A DNA stretch of 64,000 bases, taken from positions 9,039 through 73,038 of the forward strand of contig CBFHQM010000008.1 in NCBI GenBank assembly GCA_965657965.1, written 5' to 3'. Shown piece after piece: positions 62,776-64,000 of this stretch (its first letter is position 1; every line of letters begins with the position of its first letter). The notes below the pieces were generated by a model. The model ran no database searches. It had not been told where the DNA came from and was given only the letters and a program-made list of their open reading frames with translations. Position numbers and translations under genes: made by a program. Origin of the DNA: UBA8752 sp965657965 (GTDB lineage: Bacteria > Bacteroidota > Bacteroidia > Flavobacteriales_D > Sanyastnellaceae).

Positions 62776-64000
62776 TCATCCTTCTGAGCGCAGGGCTTCC
62801 ACTGGCTTGATGGCCAATGCCCGCATCGCAGGCAGGACGCCCGCGAAGATGGCCATCCCAAGCAGGATGCACAACACAGTCAGAACAGTTCCAAAATCAA
62901 TTTCTGGGTGGCGGAAAACCCCAGCATCGCCGCCCCCTTCGAGGTAGCCATCTACCACCTCCAAAAGTCCGACGCCCAGAACCATCCCCACCAATCCAGC
63001 GAGCAAAGTGAGAAACAACGTCTCACCAATGATTTGCTGGAGAATCCGAGTCGGCGTGGCCCCCAAGCTGCGGCGAATGCCGAGTTCCTTGGTGCGCTCC
63101 TTGATGGAGATCAACATGATATTGGTGATGCCAATCACCCCAGCCAACAGCGCCAAGGAGCCAAAAAGCAGCGAAATCAAGCGCATGCCAGAAAACAGCA
63201 ATTCTGCTTTTTGGAACTCCTCCGCCATGGACCAAGATCCAATCGCCCGGGGGTCGTCTGGGTGAATGCTCAAGCGCGATTTTATGAGCTGTTTGGTCGC
63301 TTCCTCCGCCTCTTCTGCATCCACGCCATCCTTGATGAGCATGGACAGCCACCCCACCCTGCCCCGGGTATTGAAGGATTTGGCAAACGTGGAAAAAGGA
63401 ATGTAGATGCTCTCTGCCTCGTTTTGGGCGTCCTCTCCATTCCCTTTGGGCGTGTAGACCCCCACCACCCTAAAAATGACCCCTTGGATCTGAATGGTCT
63501 CGCCCAAAGCCTCCTCCCCCAATTCGAACAGAATCTCCTTCACCCGGCTCCCAATCACACACACTTTGCGCTTTTGGTCAAGGTCACCTTCATTGAGGAA
63601 GCGGCCATCGGTGATGTTCATGGGCTTCACCTCGGGGTATTCGGCGATGGCACCGTGCACATCAAATGCCCCACTCTGCTTGCCCCTGAGCACGTTGTTG
63701 GTGCCGCGATATCCACCGAGTTGAATCTCTGGACACACCAAATCCAAGTGCTGCGTATTGGCTTGAAGCCAATGGACATCGTCGATGTCCATTTCCACAT
63801 AGCGGCCCCGCTGGTATCCTTTGTAAGGAAGGCTTGTGCTCATGGTCCAAGCAAACATGCTGTTGGACACATCGCTTCCCATGTCGGCCTTGACCCCATT
63901 CTCCAACCCTTGAGCGGCACCCACGGTAATGATGATCATAAACAGCCCCCATCCCACGCCAAGCGCAGAGAGAAAGGCACGCAAGGGATTGCGCACGACC
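62776..64000 (-). CDS. MacB-like ABC transporter permease (FtsX family), N-terminus cut by the window edge
   Basis: At least 408 residues; the frame is still open at base 64000. The first helix (LRAFLSALGVGWGLFMIIITVG) is followed by the large periplasmic MacB-PCD domain (~30-270). The three C-terminal helices lie in the FtsX domain (LLFGSLALLAGVIGITNIMLISIKERTKELGIRRSLGATP, LFLTLLAGLVGMVLGVGLLEV, LCILLGMAIFAGVLPAMRAL). It lacks an ATPase domain, so the ATPase is a separate gene, probably outside the window to the right. It belongs to an export complex with the HlyD-like adaptor. Confidence 0.9.
   Translation of the reverse strand, partial: VVRNPLRAFLSALGVGWGLFMIIITVGAAQGLENGVKADMGSDVSNSMFAWTMSTSLPYKGYQRGRYVEMDIDDVHWLQANTQHLDLVCPEIQLGGYRGTNNVLRGKQSGAFDVHGAIAEYPEVKPMNITDGRFLNEGDLDQKRKVCVIGSRVKEILFELGEEALGETIQIQGVIFRVVGVYTPKGNGEDAQNEAESIYIPFSTFAKSFNTRGRVGWLSMLIKDGVDAEEAEEATKQLIKSRLSIHPDDPRAIGSWSMAEEFQKAELLFSGMRLISLLFGSLALLAGVIGITNIMLISIKERTKELGIRRSLGATPTRILQQIIGETLFLTLLAGLVGMVLGVGLLEVVDGYLEGGGDAGVFRHPEIDFGTVLTVLCILLGMAIFAGVLPAMRALAIKPVEALRSEG

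Overview
The window is ordinary chromosome of a Bacteroidota bacterium, most likely a free-living, probably marine, member of the Flavobacteriales/Cryomorphaceae-like lineages. This rests on type IX secretion (T9SS) C-terminal domains (type A-like and type B gliding-motility domains), PKD/SprB/FG-GAP surface proteins, Bacteroidota-only families (DUF4199, DUF4294, DUF6438, S46 peptidase), the short CcmD, a CxxxY-type CcmE, and -7 promoter boxes of the TAnnTTTG type. Base composition is moderately GC-rich throughout, with no island-like shift, no transposase, no integrase, no CRISPR and no tRNA. Genes are tightly packed; no gene-free stretch exceeds about 170 bases. The sequence is a draft scaffold: there are two N runs (2772-2779 and 21427-21522), and the first is flanked by a 77-bp duplicate that is almost certainly an unmerged contig overlap.

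Layout. 1-2606 (+): end of a CapD-type epimerase, an unknown small protein, a YigZ/IMPACT protein, and a secreted esterase with a T9SS tail. 2686-5076 (-): methyltransferase; DciA-like DUF721 protein downstream of recF. 5220-12967 (+): membrane TPR protein, ribH, GT22-like membrane glycosyltransferase, DUF2461, two M1 aminopeptidases around a BioY transporter; ends at a bidirectional terminator. 13058-18850 (-): ECF sigma factor, membrane-anchored PKD/type-B-domain protein, and a 1271-residue PKD/CUB/P-domain/SprB surface protein, which look like one regulatory and surface module. 18967-20118 (+): mnmA. 20137-21840 (-): GT2 and DUF4199. 21902-36718 (+): SRP RNA (ffs), SDR, biotin carboxylase, DUF4294, an exonuclease leading a cytochrome c maturation operon (ccmB-C-D-E-F), DUF2520, kdsC, yidC, DUF6438, S46 dipeptidyl peptidase; ends at a second bidirectional terminator. 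36794-39292 (-): ppc. 39453-41407 (+): trmD, rplS, a divergent cutC. 41454-47356 (-): hutI, a secreted FG-GAP protein with a dockerin-like C-terminus, ftcD. 47406-60810 (+): aroC, a dicarboxylate symporter, a PorE-like OmpA/PD40 protein, a 1044-residue TPR protein, a beta-barrel protein, gyrB, and a class-C beta-lactamase-like hydrolase with a T9SS-like tail. 60868-64000 (-): MacB-like permease (cut by the window edge), HlyD adaptor, and an isoprenylcysteine-methyltransferase-like enzyme.

How the genes work together. Housekeeping functions dominate (replication/repair, translation, riboflavin, fatty-acid and anaplerotic carboxylation, Kdo, membrane insertion, heme export). They are interleaved with a peptide- and amino-acid-scavenging set (S46 dipeptidase, two M1 peptidases, histidine degradation, dicarboxylate/amino-acid symport) and with cell-surface proteins exported by Sec and T9SS. 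The most interesting items are the ECF sigma/PKD membrane protein module with a type-B domain on an apparently uncleaved membrane protein, the repeated placement of -7 promoter boxes 4-7 nt before start codons (predicting leaderless mRNAs), the DDGSC-repeat plus dockerin-like C-terminus embedded in a hut operon, and the PorE-like/TPR/beta-barrel cluster upstream of gyrB.
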